Made by a program: the position numbers and the translations under genes. The notes beneath the pieces were generated by a model. That model saw only the letters and a program-made list of their open reading frames with translations. It did not search any database and had not been told where the DNA came from. This document shows positions 7,741 through 16,479 of a stretch of DNA of 64,000 nucleotides, piece after piece. The stretch comes from Paraburkholderia silviterrae (GTDB lineage Bacteria > Pseudomonadota > Gammaproteobacteria > Burkholderiales > Burkholderiaceae), in the NCBI RefSeq assembly GCF_004353915.1, contig NZ_SMRP01000019.1, positions 1 through 64,000 on the forward strand, written 5' to 3'. The first letter of the stretch is position 1, and every line of letters begins with the position of its first letter.

Positions 7741-9149
7741 GCTGCCTCCGCTGCTGCCAGAAATTGCGGAATGCGCTGCGCCGCGTCAAAAGCTTTGGCC
7801 CCGACGGCCTTGAGAAGGTCCTGCACGGCAGCGTCCACCTCTACGCCTTTGAGAACCACAACCTGGCCGTTGAGGCGGCACTGCCTGAGCCAGGCGCTCA
7901 GGTCGGGATTCTGCTGCCAGCGCGCTGCATTGGCGAGAGTCGGCAGCCACATACGCAGGTAATCGATCGGCAGTTCGGGCACAGGCACCGGCATGCACAT
8001 CGCGTTCTGTTCCTGCAGATTCGCCAGGTGCGCTTCGACCCAGGCGATCACGCTGCCCGAAAAGACCGGCTGGCACCAGCGGACCATCAGGAGGTTGATC
8101 GCTTCATCCTGGAACACCGGCACGCCCGGCGCCGGCTGAATCGCGCAGGCAGTGCAGTCGATGTACAGCGTGTCAGGATCTGCGGCGAGCTCACCCTTCT
8201 CCAGTACGATCCGCGACGGCTCGATTGCGCGCACGCGGCCCAGCCGCACGATCTCACCGACCTTGCGCAATTGGGCCATCTCGCCGCGCGAAACGAGTGC
8301 GCAGCGGTAGGTCGTGGGTTCGATGGCAGGGTCGATCCGCATCAGCGCGCCGCCCGCTTCGAGCCGCCGGAACAGGTCGGGGACGTCGAGTGCGTCGCGG
8401 ATCGCATCGAATTGCACCACGTTGTTCTCGAAATAGCGCCGCCAGCCGTCCGGGCCTGGCTGCATGTTGGCACGGTCCATCACCCAGGCGTCGCGCGGCA
8501 TGATCCAGCGGATGCGCTCGTGCGGTACACCGTTCTCGATCAGCCAGATGCACGCATCCATGCCGGTCTTGCCGGAGCCGACGACGGTGTAGCACGAGTA
8601 AGGCCGCGCAACCTTCGGCAGCTCGTTGCAGGCAATGCATTGCACACCCGCGGCCACGCTGTATTTTGGTGGGTGGGTGGACGGCACCTCGGTTTTCGCA
8701 AGCGTGGCATTCACCCATTTGCGCCGCACGCGCACCTCGTGCTCGGCGCCGGTCAGCAGCGAGCGGAAGCGGTGCGTGTGGCCGTCGCTCGCGAAGTGAT
8801 CGCATTTCGGGAACCACTGCACGCGGCCAGAGGTAATGAAGCGCTGTTTCATCACCTGCTCGAAATGCGCGAGCACCTCGGCCCCCGAAGCCAGACCAAG
8901 CATTCCTTCGTTAAAGCCCGTCGCTTCATGCGACCAGTCACTCAGTTCGCGCGATGCCACGCCATACCAGGCGGACGGCTGGTGCAGCCGCACGTACGGA
9001 TAGGTGTCGTTCCAATGGCCACCGGGACGGTGGTGGCGATCCACCATCACGACTCGCGCATCTGGCGACTCAGTGAGCAACGTGTCGACGAATGCCATGG
9101 CGGTGGCGCCCGTCCCCGTCACGAAGTAGTCGGACTCGATCCATGCCAT
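7737..9149 (-). CDS. FAD/NAD(P)-binding flavoprotein, putative monooxygenase
   Basis: A 470-residue cytoplasmic flavoprotein. The N-terminal Rossmann fold reads DYFVTGTGATAMAFVDTLL, followed by VVMVDRHHRPGGHWNDTYPY, a GG-x-W arrangement also seen in flavin monooxygenases. A second nucleotide-binding loop, VVGSGKTGMDACIWLIENG, is at about residues 205-225. The classical FxGxxxHxxxW Baeyer-Villiger signature is absent, so the subfamily is unclear. I start at 9149 because AAGGAGGG lies just upstream. It is first in a two-gene operon, overlapping the hydrolase by 4 bp. Hydroxylation or epoxidation of a small organic substrate is inferred; a dehydrogenase role is possible. Confidence 0.75.
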   Translation of the reverse strand: MAWIESDYFVTGTGATAMAFVDTLLTESPDARVVMVDRHHRPGGHWNDTYPYVRLHQPSAWYGVASRELSDWSHEATGFNEGMLGLASGAEVLAHFEQVMKQRFITSGRVQWFPKCDHFASDGHTHRFRSLLTGAEHEVRVRRKWVNATLAKTEVPSTHPPKYSVAAGVQCIACNELPKVARPYSCYTVVGSGKTGMDACIWLIENGVPHERIRWIMPRDAWVMDRANMQPGPDGWRRYFENNVVQFDAIRDALDVPDLFRRLEAGGALMRIDPAIEPTTYRCALVSRGEMAQLRKVGEIVRLGRVRAIEPSRIVLEKGELAADPDTLYIDCTACAIQPAPGVPVFQDEAINLLMVRWCQPVFSGSVIAWVEAHLANLQEQNAMCMPVPVPELPIDYLRMWLPTLANAARWQQNPDLSAWLRQCRLNGQVVVLKGVEVDAAVQDLLKAVGAKAFDAAQRIPQFLAAAEAA

Positions 9150-9231
9150 GTCACCCTCCTTGACCTTCAATATCGATCGACTCGCGCTCAAAGTAGAATT
9201 CCGGCACCGTCTTCGTCAAGGTTACCTAACC

Positions 9232-9402
9232 ATGTCTATTCTCATGAGAATCCGCTCCATTGCGCGCAGCGATTTTCGTAAATGGAAAGTCCTTTGGGAT
9301 GGTTATAACCCCTTCTACGGCCGCCATGGCGATACCGCCTTGCCCCAAAAAATAACTCGTTGGAAAGCGGCGGCCGCGCGCTTCGGCTACTGCTTTTGCT
9401 AA
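9232..9402 (+). pseudogene. 5' fragment of a GNAT acetyltransferase gene
   Basis: The first about 38 codons (MSILMRIRSIARSDF, then KWKVLWDGYNPFYGRHGDT) match the start of a common GNAT family acetyltransferase. After TALPQKI the resemblance ends and the frame stops 18 codons later. The acetyl-CoA-binding core is missing and I do not find it downstream. It is best read as a broken remnant marking the left edge of the accessory stretch. Confidence 0.6.
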
Positions 9403-9604
9403 CGGGACCCTGCCCGCATCGCAATTTCGCAACTCGGGGTTGGATCGTGTCTGTACGCTGCCGCACACACTTTTGAAGTGCACGCGGTCATTCGATGGTC
9501 AGGGGCACGACGCCGCGATCTCTACTCCGTCTTGAACGGCGGCTCACGGCGAAGTTGGTCCGCAAATCACCTCGCTATTCAAGTCAGCGCGATCAGGCAC
9601 CAGG

Positions 9605-10294
9605 CTACTCCTTATTCAGATAATTTTTTTCAAGGTATTCTGACCTGAAATTTTGTGGCGGAGTGGGAATATCGGGTCGCCCCTCTGGTGTAAAGTCCAT
9701 GAGATTCCAATACGGCCACACCGTGTCTACATGATTCCCTGACAATTCAGTTCCCCAGAAATGAAAAATCTTTCCATCCAGCCTCCTGAATACATGCATC
9801 ACTGGCCATTGCATATCATCAGAGTCTCCCTGGCATTTGTAATCGGCCTGATAGGAGGAGCCCGATCCAGAAACCAGTGCAATCTGCGACCAACCACGCT
9901 GTTTGGCCCATGTATTGATTCGATCAGCCGGGGCTTTGGCAATGGCTACGAACGCGGCATGTTGAGTGACCTGATACCAGGTGCGATCAAACCCATCGAC
10001 CAGCGACGTACATGACGGACAGGGATTGTCCCAGTTCGGACCAAACATGAATGAGTAAATGAGCAGGGTGTTTTTGTCTCCAAATAGCTCGGAGAATTTC
10101 ACGCTATTGCCCACTTTCCCATCGTTGGCCCATTGGAAGACGTAGTCCTCTTTCAACTGCCCGCCTGGAGGAAGATTGCGGCGTTGTTTCGCGACTGATC
10201 TCACTTTGTCGACAAGCGCTTGCTCTTCTTTCAGCAATAAGTCACGCGCATCGCGATACTCTCTGCTTTCGTTTGGATACCGTAAATCACTCAT
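9605..10294 (-). CDS. DUF899 thioredoxin-like protein
   Basis: A 229-residue protein of the DUF899 family, predicted to have a thioredoxin fold. NTLLIYSFMFGPNWDNPCPSC carries the conserved C-x-x-C-type pair at the start of the fold (PCPSC). Later FHFWGTEL and the terminal NYLNKE are also typical. ATG at 10294 is chosen for its AGGAGG ribosome site; the frame is open 31 codons upstream. Codon use is noticeably less G/C-biased at third positions than in neighbours, suggesting recent acquisition. The reaction is not established for the family. Confidence 0.82.
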   Translation of the reverse strand: MSDLRYPNESREYRDARDLLLKEEQALVDKVRSVAKQRRNLPPGGQLKEDYVFQWANDGKVGNSVKFSELFGDKNTLLIYSFMFGPNWDNPCPSCTSLVDGFDRTWYQVTQHAAFVAIAKAPADRINTWAKQRGWSQIALVSGSGSSYQADYKCQGDSDDMQWPVMHVFRRLDGKIFHFWGTELSGNHVDTVWPYWNLMDFTPEGRPDIPTPPQNFRSEYLEKNYLNKE

Positions 10295-10701
10295 GGCCGG
10301 CTCCTCCTGGAAACTGATATTTGGGTTCCCTTCTCTCCTGGACACATCGAATGACGGGATGTAAATTCGGGGGCAGGCAAACCCCATTCGAGTGTACTCT
10401 CAATGGTTGCTCGAGGCCGCCTTTGACGATGTATGCGGCACTGTCGACCGTCTCAATCGGGCCGCTCGCTGCCCGATCCTGAAAGGATCACACCCGACCT
10501 CGGTGCATAACCAGCTAGTTTCCGCGTCAAGGAACCCGGGTTTTTTACACAGTCAACGAACTGGGCCGCAGGCGTAAGGCTTGACTGCATGAGAAACCGA
10601 CGGTATTTTTTGACTGGGCGCCACGCCCCGCGGCCTCACAGTCCATTTCGATTCCGTGCCTGCTGTGGAGTCTCGTCCGCACGGAAACTCGGACCAAAGC
10701 T
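10295..10701. other. 407-bp intergenic region with possible mobile-element scar
   Basis: No gene seen. A stretch near 10530-10580 (GGGTTTTTTACACAGTC and the following bases) resembles the ends of some insertion sequences, but no matching inverted end or transposase is present. I record it only as a possible scar. Confidence 0.25.
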
Positions 10702-11439
10702 ATGCGTATCTACTTCCAGAACGCGTCAATCCCGACACGGGCCGCCAATCGGCTCAAATACCGCCTTTCGCTAAAGGAATCCCAGGCGCGACAAGTCACC
10801 TCCGAAGTCTTCGGCTATAGCGACTGGACCGCCCTCCATAGCGAGCTGGGAAGCGAAGTAGCTTCCGCACTCGACGAAGCGTGTGACAGCGCGACACTGA
10901 CCGAGAGACGCGTATATCAGGCGTCTCAATTGGCCGCATCTTCGATTGACCTCCACGGTGAATCCGCGGACGACTTTGTCCGATGGTGGCAACCATCGGC
11001 CGCGTACGCGCGTGACGAGGGCGCGCACCCGATAGAAACTCCCTTTGCCGGCTCAAAAGAAGATCTGAGTTTTCAAGAGGCGCTGAGTACGTTGGCTCAC
11101 GTCGGGCAACATACCGTTGGCCACTTCGAACAGGCGCTCGTAGCTGGCATACATAGAACGGAAAACGAAAGCTCGCTGAAGTTTGTAGAGTCGATTGCGG
11201 ATGAGTTGCTAAGCGGCAACCGAAACCGGGAACCTGAAGTGGCTCGTCAGCTGCTCGAGGCTTTGGCCTCGCGCGGACTGCCCCGGTCGATACTCAACCT
11301 GGCGACGAGTTTGACGCTTGGCGATGGTGGTCCGAAAGACGAAACGAGAGCCAGGGACTTGCTTAAGCAGCTAGCTGAATCTGCTTCAACTCCCGATGAT
11401 CTGAAGCGGATTGCCGAATCACGCCTGAGCACCGCCTAA
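10702..11439 (+). CDS. uncharacterised protein with glyoxalase-related N-terminus and Sel1-like C-terminus
   Basis: A 245-residue soluble protein. The first about 50 residues (RLKYRLSLKESQARQVT, then VFGYSDWTALHSEL) resemble the small helical glyoxalase-related domain found at the N-terminus of many proteobacterial proteins of unknown role. The C-terminal third (VARQLLEALASRG, ILNLATSLTLGDGGPKDETRA) looks like a single Sel1/TPR-like repeat, usually a protein-interaction surface. No signal peptide or catalytic motif is seen. It lies alone in the accessory stretch. Function unknown; a toxin-immunity or adaptor role would be speculation. Confidence 0.6.
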   Translation: MRIYFQNASIPTRAANRLKYRLSLKESQARQVTSEVFGYSDWTALHSELGSEVASALDEACDSATLTERRVYQASQLAASSIDLHGESADDFVRWWQPSAAYARDEGAHPIETPFAGSKEDLSFQEALSTLAHVGQHTVGHFEQALVAGIHRTENESSLKFVESIADELLSGNRNREPEVARQLLEALASRGLPRSILNLATSLTLGDGGPKDETRARDLLKQLAESASTPDDLKRIAESRLSTA

Positions 11440-11717
11440 GCACCAGGTGTCCGGCGGAAACCCGGTACGTCCGTCGAGCTCCAACTGCGGGAGCGGACGG
11501 CGGAGACGGGCGGCCGGGCGTTGCTCCGGCTATTACGTCCGCGCCCCGTTGTCGGGCAATTGTTCCGATCATACGCTGGCGAGTGATGCGCACCTTTACA
11601 CCTGCGATGCAGCCATTCGTGGGTTTGTTCAAGGTTCCGCAAAGCAGCCATTTATTCGTTGCACGATTGTCCAAAGCTCGTACGAATGGCGACAACGCCG
11701 TTGTATCAAATGGATTG

Positions 11718-11984
11718 CTATGAGTGTCGCTTGGGGTTCCACGCTTTGTGCACGAACTCAAGACGGTTGCCGTCGAAGTCGGCGACGTTGGCGGCGTAGT
11801 AGCCGGGGGCGAAGTAGGTACGATCTGCAGGCTTTCCCTCGTCGATGCCGCCGGCTTTGATTGCAGCCGCGTAGGCGGCGTCGACCAGTTCATTGGTGTC
11901 GCAGACGATCCCGAGGTACAGCCCGGTCTCGCCCGGCTTGCGTTGACGTATTTCGGGGCGCCAGCGGCAGTTATGTGGCGTCAT
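11718..11984 (-). pseudogene. C-terminal fragment of a VOC/glyoxalase-family gene
   Basis: GETGLYLGIVCDTNELVDAA, then AYAAAIKAGG, PADRTYFAPGYYAANVADF and DGNRLEFVHKAWNP form the second half of a vicinal-oxygen-chelate protein, including the conserved YYAANVADFDGN-LE strand. The normal N-terminal half is not found upstream in any frame; the frame begins in unrelated sequence. It is a truncated remnant. Confidence 0.65.
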
Positions 11985-12394
11985 AGCTCAGCGGGTAAAA
12001 CCGGCCAGCAAGGGACATTCGATCTACGAAGCAGATACGTTGAAAATTTGACGCGTCCCAACACGCGTGCTCACCAGCCCTGGCGAGTAACAGACCTTTC
12101 AGCAAGACTACGGACTTATCTGGTGACGGCCCATTGAAGCCAGCTCCAATACTCGGCGCAAAAGAGGAAGAATCGGCACTTAACTCCTTCCAGAGTTAAA
12201 GATTAATGGTTTCCCGACCAGAATGCCTGGTGCGGATTCGAGCATGAGCGCGTCTGGAACATCCGGCCCCGGCCGGTTCGCGATTCACGCAAGATCGCGA
12301 CGGCCTTGGAGCCGCGCCATCATCGCCTGCGCCAAAACGGTCTCGCGGGAATCGGGCATGCCACGAGAACGCAATACAGGCTTTGGCATCGGCA
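11985..12394. other. 410-bp region without a clear gene
   Basis: Noncoding-looking sequence between the VOC fragment and the secreted small protein. A 36-codon minus-strand frame (12285-12395) overlaps the end of the next gene as TAATG but is too short to call. Confidence 0.3.
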
Positions 12395-12742
12395 TTACGG
12401 AGATGCCGGGTGCATGAAGAAGTAGAGCGGCTTGTCGTACAACAGGCACAAAATAAGAGCCGTTGGCTGATTCCCGTCGCGCAGTTCAGCGCTGATTTCA
12501 GTGCCGATGTGCTGACGGCCTACAGGTTCATCGTAGCGGTTTTCTGTCACGCTTTTCCGAACGATCGTCGAGCGGTTGAGCAGTGCCAGCATCTCTGTGT
12601 TCTTCGCCATGACCTTCTTTCCATAGGCAAGGCAGCGCTGCGCAGTGCCAAAATCGCTATTCTCAAAGCTCAAATCATCTGCAAGTGCCGCGCCTGCAAA
12701 GAGGAGCGCTGCAAAGCCAAGTGCGAATCGGTAACGCTTCAT
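12395..12742 (-). CDS. small secreted protein of unknown function
   Basis: A 115-residue product with a clean Sec signal peptide (MKRYRFALGFAALLFAGAALA). The mature part of about 94 residues has two cysteines (AQRCLAYG and LILCLLYD) that could form a disulfide, and ends PLYFFMHPASP. The start at 12742 has a strong GGAGG ribosome site; the open frame above it reads through the neighbouring ABC-F gene on another frame. It lies downstream of, and on the same strand as, the ABC-F gene with a 56-bp gap. I recognise no family. Confidence 0.65.
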   Translation of the reverse strand: MKRYRFALGFAALLFAGAALADDLSFENSDFGTAQRCLAYGKKVMAKNTEMLALLNRSTIVRKSVTENRYDEPVGRQHIGTEISAELRDGNQPTALILCLLYDKPLYFFMHPASP

Positions 12743-12798
12743 GAGTTGTACCTCCAGGTGAAAAATGTGGGAAAAGCGATAACTGGCAATCAAGATAT

Positions 12799-14415
12799 TC
12801 AAAGCGGCGTCATCTTCCAGCCTTCCAATGTCGCCTCCAGCCGGTCGGTCAAATCGAGGCTCTCCAGAAACGCTTCGTCGTGCGAAACGACCATCAGCGC
12901 GCCGCGATAGTCGCGCAGCATCGCCTCCAGCGCCTGTAGCGAAGGCAGATCGAGGTGATTTCCCGGTTCGTCGAGCAGCAGGAGCTGCGCGGGAGGATCG
13001 GCATAGATCGCGCAGGCGAGCGCCGCCTTGAGCCGCTCGCCGCCACTCAGCGCACCGCACGGCGCCGCGAGTTTGTGCGCATCCAGTCCCAGTTGCGCGA
13101 GCCGCGTGCGCAACGCATCTTCGCCCGCCGTGCGATTGGCCTCGCGCATCTGCTCGATCACCGTGCGTTGAGGCGCGAGACTCGCGAGCCGCTGGTCGAG
13201 CCAGGCGCTCGCCACTCGAACCGAGCAGCGGCCCGCAAGCGGCGCGATCTGCCCCGCCAGCACTTTGAGCAACGTCGATTTACCGCTGCCGTTCGCGCCC
13301 GTCACGCCCACACGCTGCTGGCCGTGCAACGCGAGGCGAATCGCGCGTGTCCCGGGCGGCGCATGCGGCAGCACGACGTCGTCGAGCGCCGCGATCCAGC
13401 GCCACGCCATCCCGACCGCCGGCGCCGGGCACATGACGATACGCGCCGCGTCGGTCACTTCCATGGCGGCCTCGCGCACGTTCAAATCGAGTTGCTCGCG
13501 CGCGGCGGCGTGCTGCCGGCGCAAGCGCCCCGCCGTACTCTCGCTGCGTGCCTTCTGGCGGTCGAGCAGGATCTTCGCCTGATTGGCTTCGCGCCCGTGA
13601 CGCCGGCCCTGCGCTTCGCGCCGCTCGGCGCGCTCGCGTTGCTCGCTCAGTGCGCGCGCCTCGCGGCGGCGTTCGACTTTGCGACGCTCGAGGAGCGCGA
13701 GCGCAGCCGCCTCCTCTTCGGCACGACGCTCCGCGTAGAGCGCGTAGCCGCCGCCGTAGCTGCGCAGCCCCGCGGGAGACAGCTCGACGATGCGCGCCAT
13801 CGTGTCGAGCAGCCGCCGGTCGTGGCTCACGACCACGAGCCCCTTCGGCCAGCGCTGCAACTGGCGAATCAACGCGTCGCGGTTCGGGCGGTCGAGGTGG
13901 TTGCTCGGCTCGTCGAGGATCAGCCAGTCGGCATGCGAGAGCGCGGCGCCCGCGAGCGCCACGCGCATCGCTTCGCCGCCGCTCAGCGCTTGCGCCGGCG
14001 CGTGCAGATCCAGATGCCCGAGGCCGCAGCGTTCGAGTTCGGCCTGCAGGCGCGGGCGCAGATCCCAGCGCTCGCCGATTGTGTCGAAGTCTTCAGGCGT
14101 GCCGTCGCCGGCTTCGATGCGCGCAAGCGCGTCGAGCGCACCCTGCACGCCCGCCAGGGCGGCGACGGTCGTGTGAGCGCCGTCGACCTGGACTTGTTGC
14201 GCGAGGTAGAAGACCTCGCCCGTGCGCAGGCAGCGCCCGGCCGAAGGCGCTAGGCGCCCCGCCATCACGCGCGCGAGCACGCTCTTGCCTGCGCCATTGC
14301 GGCCGACCAGACCCGTGTGACGCGCGTCAAACAATGCGTTGAGATCGGAAAAAAGCGGCCTGCCGTCGGGCAGGAAGCAGGAGACGCCTTCCAGCGTCAA
14401 TGAGGGATTCGTCAT
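12799..14415 (-). CDS. ABC-F family ATPase
   Basis: A soluble twin-cassette ATPase of 538 residues without membrane segments. Cassette 1 has Walker A GRNGAGKS, signature LSGGEAMR and Walker B LILDEPSNHLD. Cassette 2 has GANGSGKS, LSGGERLK and LLLDEPGNHLD. Between them lies a long Arg/Glu-rich helical linker (EERRAEEEAAALALLERRK region), the ribosome-contacting P-site tether zone in ABC-F proteins. ABC-F proteins act on stalled or drug-bound ribosomes. I start at ATG 14415 (MTNPSLTLEGV); a TTG 13 codons upstream is possible. Whether it gives antibiotic protection or is a housekeeping factor cannot be decided here. Confidence 0.9.
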   Translation of the reverse strand: MTNPSLTLEGVSCFLPDGRPLFSDLNALFDARHTGLVGRNGAGKSVLARVMAGRLAPSAGRCLRTGEVFYLAQQVQVDGAHTTVAALAGVQGALDALARIEAGDGTPEDFDTIGERWDLRPRLQAELERCGLGHLDLHAPAQALSGGEAMRVALAGAALSHADWLILDEPSNHLDRPNRDALIRQLQRWPKGLVVVSHDRRLLDTMARIVELSPAGLRSYGGGYALYAERRAEEEAAALALLERRKVERRREARALSEQRERAERREAQGRRHGREANQAKILLDRQKARSESTAGRLRRQHAAAREQLDLNVREAAMEVTDAARIVMCPAPAVGMAWRWIAALDDVVLPHAPPGTRAIRLALHGQQRVGVTGANGSGKSTLLKVLAGQIAPLAGRCSVRVASAWLDQRLASLAPQRTVIEQMREANRTAGEDALRTRLAQLGLDAHKLAAPCGALSGGERLKAALACAIYADPPAQLLLLDEPGNHLDLPSLQALEAMLRDYRGALMVVSHDEAFLESLDLTDRLEATLEGWKMTPL

Positions 14416-14724
14416 AAATCGATGCGTTGGATGCCAAACATTGCCCTCGATCAAAAGCTGCGAAAAATCGACGATGAGCCGACGAGGGAGCGCAGACGGA
14501 CAGGCGCCGTCGGAGCGACGGCAGCATCAATGGCGCATGGGACGAAATCCTCAGGATGAACAAAACCGCAACGTCTGACATTGCAAATTCACTTCGAGTT
14601 CCATACGAATCCCCTACGCGACGTGTAGGTGTACGAAGCCGGAGAACGAAGACACGATTGAGGGTGCACCGTGCCGAACGCATCGGCGATAATCGAACGT
14701 TCCCCCTTCAACGTATGCAGCGAG

Positions 14725-15147
14725 ATGACCCGCCCCGGCTCCCTGTTCCTGCCGCAGCAAGACGATCCCGGCGACGACGCATCGAAGGTCCGCCTGGCAC
14801 TCGCCGTTCTCGACGCCTTCACGGCGGCCTTCAACGCGCGCGACATTGCAGGCATGGATGCGCAGTTGCACTTCCCGCACGTCATCCTGAGCGGCGAGCA
14901 GCTCGTGCTGTGGGAAACACCGGGGCAGCTGCCGCCGCACTTCTTCGACGACCTGGCGCGCGAAACCGGCTGGCACCATAGCGCATGGCATGCGCGCGAG
15001 CCGGTGCTCGTCGGCCCGCGCAAGGTGCACTTCGCCGTGACGTGGTCACGCAATCGCACCGACGGTTCGATCGTCACGCTGCACCACAACCTCTGGATCG
15101 CGACCGAGGAAGCCGGACGCTGGGGTATCAAGCAACGCTCCTACTAA
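14725..15147 (+). CDS. NTF2-like (SnoaL-type) protein
   Basis: A cytoplasmic cone-fold protein of about 140 residues. DAFTAAFNARDIAGMDAQLHF is the typical N-terminal helix of the NTF2-like superfamily, and HHNLWIATEEAGRWGIKQRS is the closing beta-hairpin. The start is uncertain: a GTG at 14671 with a nearby GAGGG is an alternative giving 158 residues. It ends 13 bp before the EamA transporter and is probably co-transcribed with it. The fold serves in small isomerases and hydrolases as well as non-enzymatic binding proteins, so no reaction is proposed. Confidence 0.7.
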   Translation: MTRPGSLFLPQQDDPGDDASKVRLALAVLDAFTAAFNARDIAGMDAQLHFPHVILSGEQLVLWETPGQLPPHFFDDLARETGWHHSAWHAREPVLVGPRKVHFAVTWSRNRTDGSIVTLHHNLWIATEEAGRWGIKQRSY

Positions 15148-15160
15148 ACGCAGGACAGTC

Positions 15161-16222
15161 ATGAAATCGCATCTTCACGCCATTGCCACGGCACTGCTGG
15201 CCGCCGCGCTGTTCGGCGTGGCCACGCCGCTCGCCAAGGCGCTGCTCGGCACACTGCCGCCCTTCATGGTGGCGGGCCTCTTCTATCTGGGCAGCGGCGC
15301 CGGGCTCGCGCTCGTCATTCTCGTGCGGCGCCTGCGCCGCCGCGCGGACGAGCCGCCCGCGCACGCGCCGCTGCGTCTGGCCGAAGTCCCGTGGCTCGCG
15401 GGCGCGATCCTCGCGGGCGGCGTGGCCGGCCCGGCGCTGCTGATGTTTGGGCTCGTCACGACGCCCGCGGCCACCAGCTCGCTGCTGCTCAACCTCGAAG
15501 GCGTGCTAACTGCGCTCATCGCGTGGGTTTGCTTTCGCGAGAACTTCGACGCGCAGATTGCGCTGGGCATGGTGGCCATCGTCGCGGGTGGCGTGCTGCT
15601 CTCGTGGAGCGGGCCGCATGCGGGGCTCGCGCCGGGCGCGCTGTTCGTGGCGCTCGCATGCCTGTGCTGGGCCATCGACAACAACCTGACGCGCAAGGTC
15701 TCCGCCAACGACGCCATGACGATCGCCTGCCTCAAGGGCGTGGTCGCGGGCCCCGTGAACCTGGCCGTCGCGTTCTGGCTGGGCGCGCACTGGCCGGACG
15801 GCGCACGGCTCGCGGGCGCGCTGGCCGTGGGCTTCGCAGGCTACGGCGTGAGCCTCGTGCTGTTCGTGATCGCGCTGCGCAATCTGGGCACGGCGCGCAC
15901 GGGCGCGTATTTTTCGGTGGCGCCGCTGTTCGGCGTCGCGCTCTCGCTGCTGATCTGGCCGCAGCGTCCGGAGCCAACGTTCTGGCTCGCCCTCGCGCTC
16001 ATGGCGCTGGGCGTCTGGCTGCACGTGCGCGAGCGCCACGAACACGCGCACACGCACGAGGCGCTCGACCATACGCATCGGCATCGGCATGATGCACACC
16101 ATCAGCACGAGCACGACTTCGACTGGGACGGCATCGAGCCGCACACGCATGCGCATCGCCACGTGCCGATCACGCACACGCACGCGCATTACCCAGACGT
16201 GCATCACCGGCATTCGCATTGA
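15161..16222 (+). CDS. EamA/DMT-family transporter with His-rich C-terminal tail
   Basis: An inner-membrane drug/metabolite transporter with ten predicted helices in two EamA repeats (about residues 1-140 and 150-290). The end is unusual: after the last helix (ALMALGVWLHVRERH), about 60 hydrophilic residues contain roughly 25 histidines in HxH and HH pairs, such as HTHRHRHDAHHQHEHDF and ITHTHAHYPDVHHRHSH. Such a tail should face the cytoplasm and bind Ni, Zn or Co, suggesting metal transport or metal sensing. The core resembles ordinary EamA exporters, so the ion remains unproved. It is probably in an operon with the NTF2-like gene. Confidence 0.85.
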   Translation: MKSHLHAIATALLAAALFGVATPLAKALLGTLPPFMVAGLFYLGSGAGLALVILVRRLRRRADEPPAHAPLRLAEVPWLAGAILAGGVAGPALLMFGLVTTPAATSSLLLNLEGVLTALIAWVCFRENFDAQIALGMVAIVAGGVLLSWSGPHAGLAPGALFVALACLCWAIDNNLTRKVSANDAMTIACLKGVVAGPVNLAVAFWLGAHWPDGARLAGALAVGFAGYGVSLVLFVIALRNLGTARTGAYFSVAPLFGVALSLLIWPQRPEPTFWLALALMALGVWLHVRERHEHAHTHEALDHTHRHRHDAHHQHEHDFDWDGIEPHTHAHRHVPITHTHAHYPDVHHRHSH

Positions 16223-16416
16223 GGGTGACGATGGCAGCGACGGTGTCGATTGCGGCACATGAAGCGCTTGTCGTCACCCTGTTGCACGCGGACAGCAATT
16301 TTCCCCAGGTGCACTAGCGGGCCGGCGCGCACAATCGCCTCACGACGCCTGCATGCGGGCGTGGATGAGCTTCACATGGGATCGAAGCAAGTGCTTTGCA
16401 TGGGACAAGAGTAAGC

Positions 16417-16467
16417 GCTGAAGCACGAACTCCGGTCGACAGCTGAAGCAAGAACTCCGAATCGACA
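16417..16467. repeat. imperfect tandem duplication before a ribosome site
   Basis: Two copies of about 25 bp (GCTGAAGCACGAACTCCGG... and GCTGAAGCAAGAACTCCGA..., each ending TCGACA) lie at 16417-16441 and 16442-16467, directly before the AGGAGAC ribosome site of the SRPBCC gene. Confidence 0.7.
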
Positions 16468-16479
16468 GGAGACAACGCG

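Noticed and set aside
10530..10580. Possible insertion-sequence end
   Set aside because: No paired inverted end, target duplication or transposase remnant could be found in the window.
11975..12005. TAGCTCAGCGGGTAAAA resembles the D-arm of a tRNA
   Set aside because: No matching D-stem 3' strand, anticodon arm, T-arm or acceptor pairing follows; likely coincidence.
12285..12395. 36-codon minus frame joined to the secreted protein gene by TAATG
   Set aside because: Too short and without recognisable features; coupling alone is not enough.
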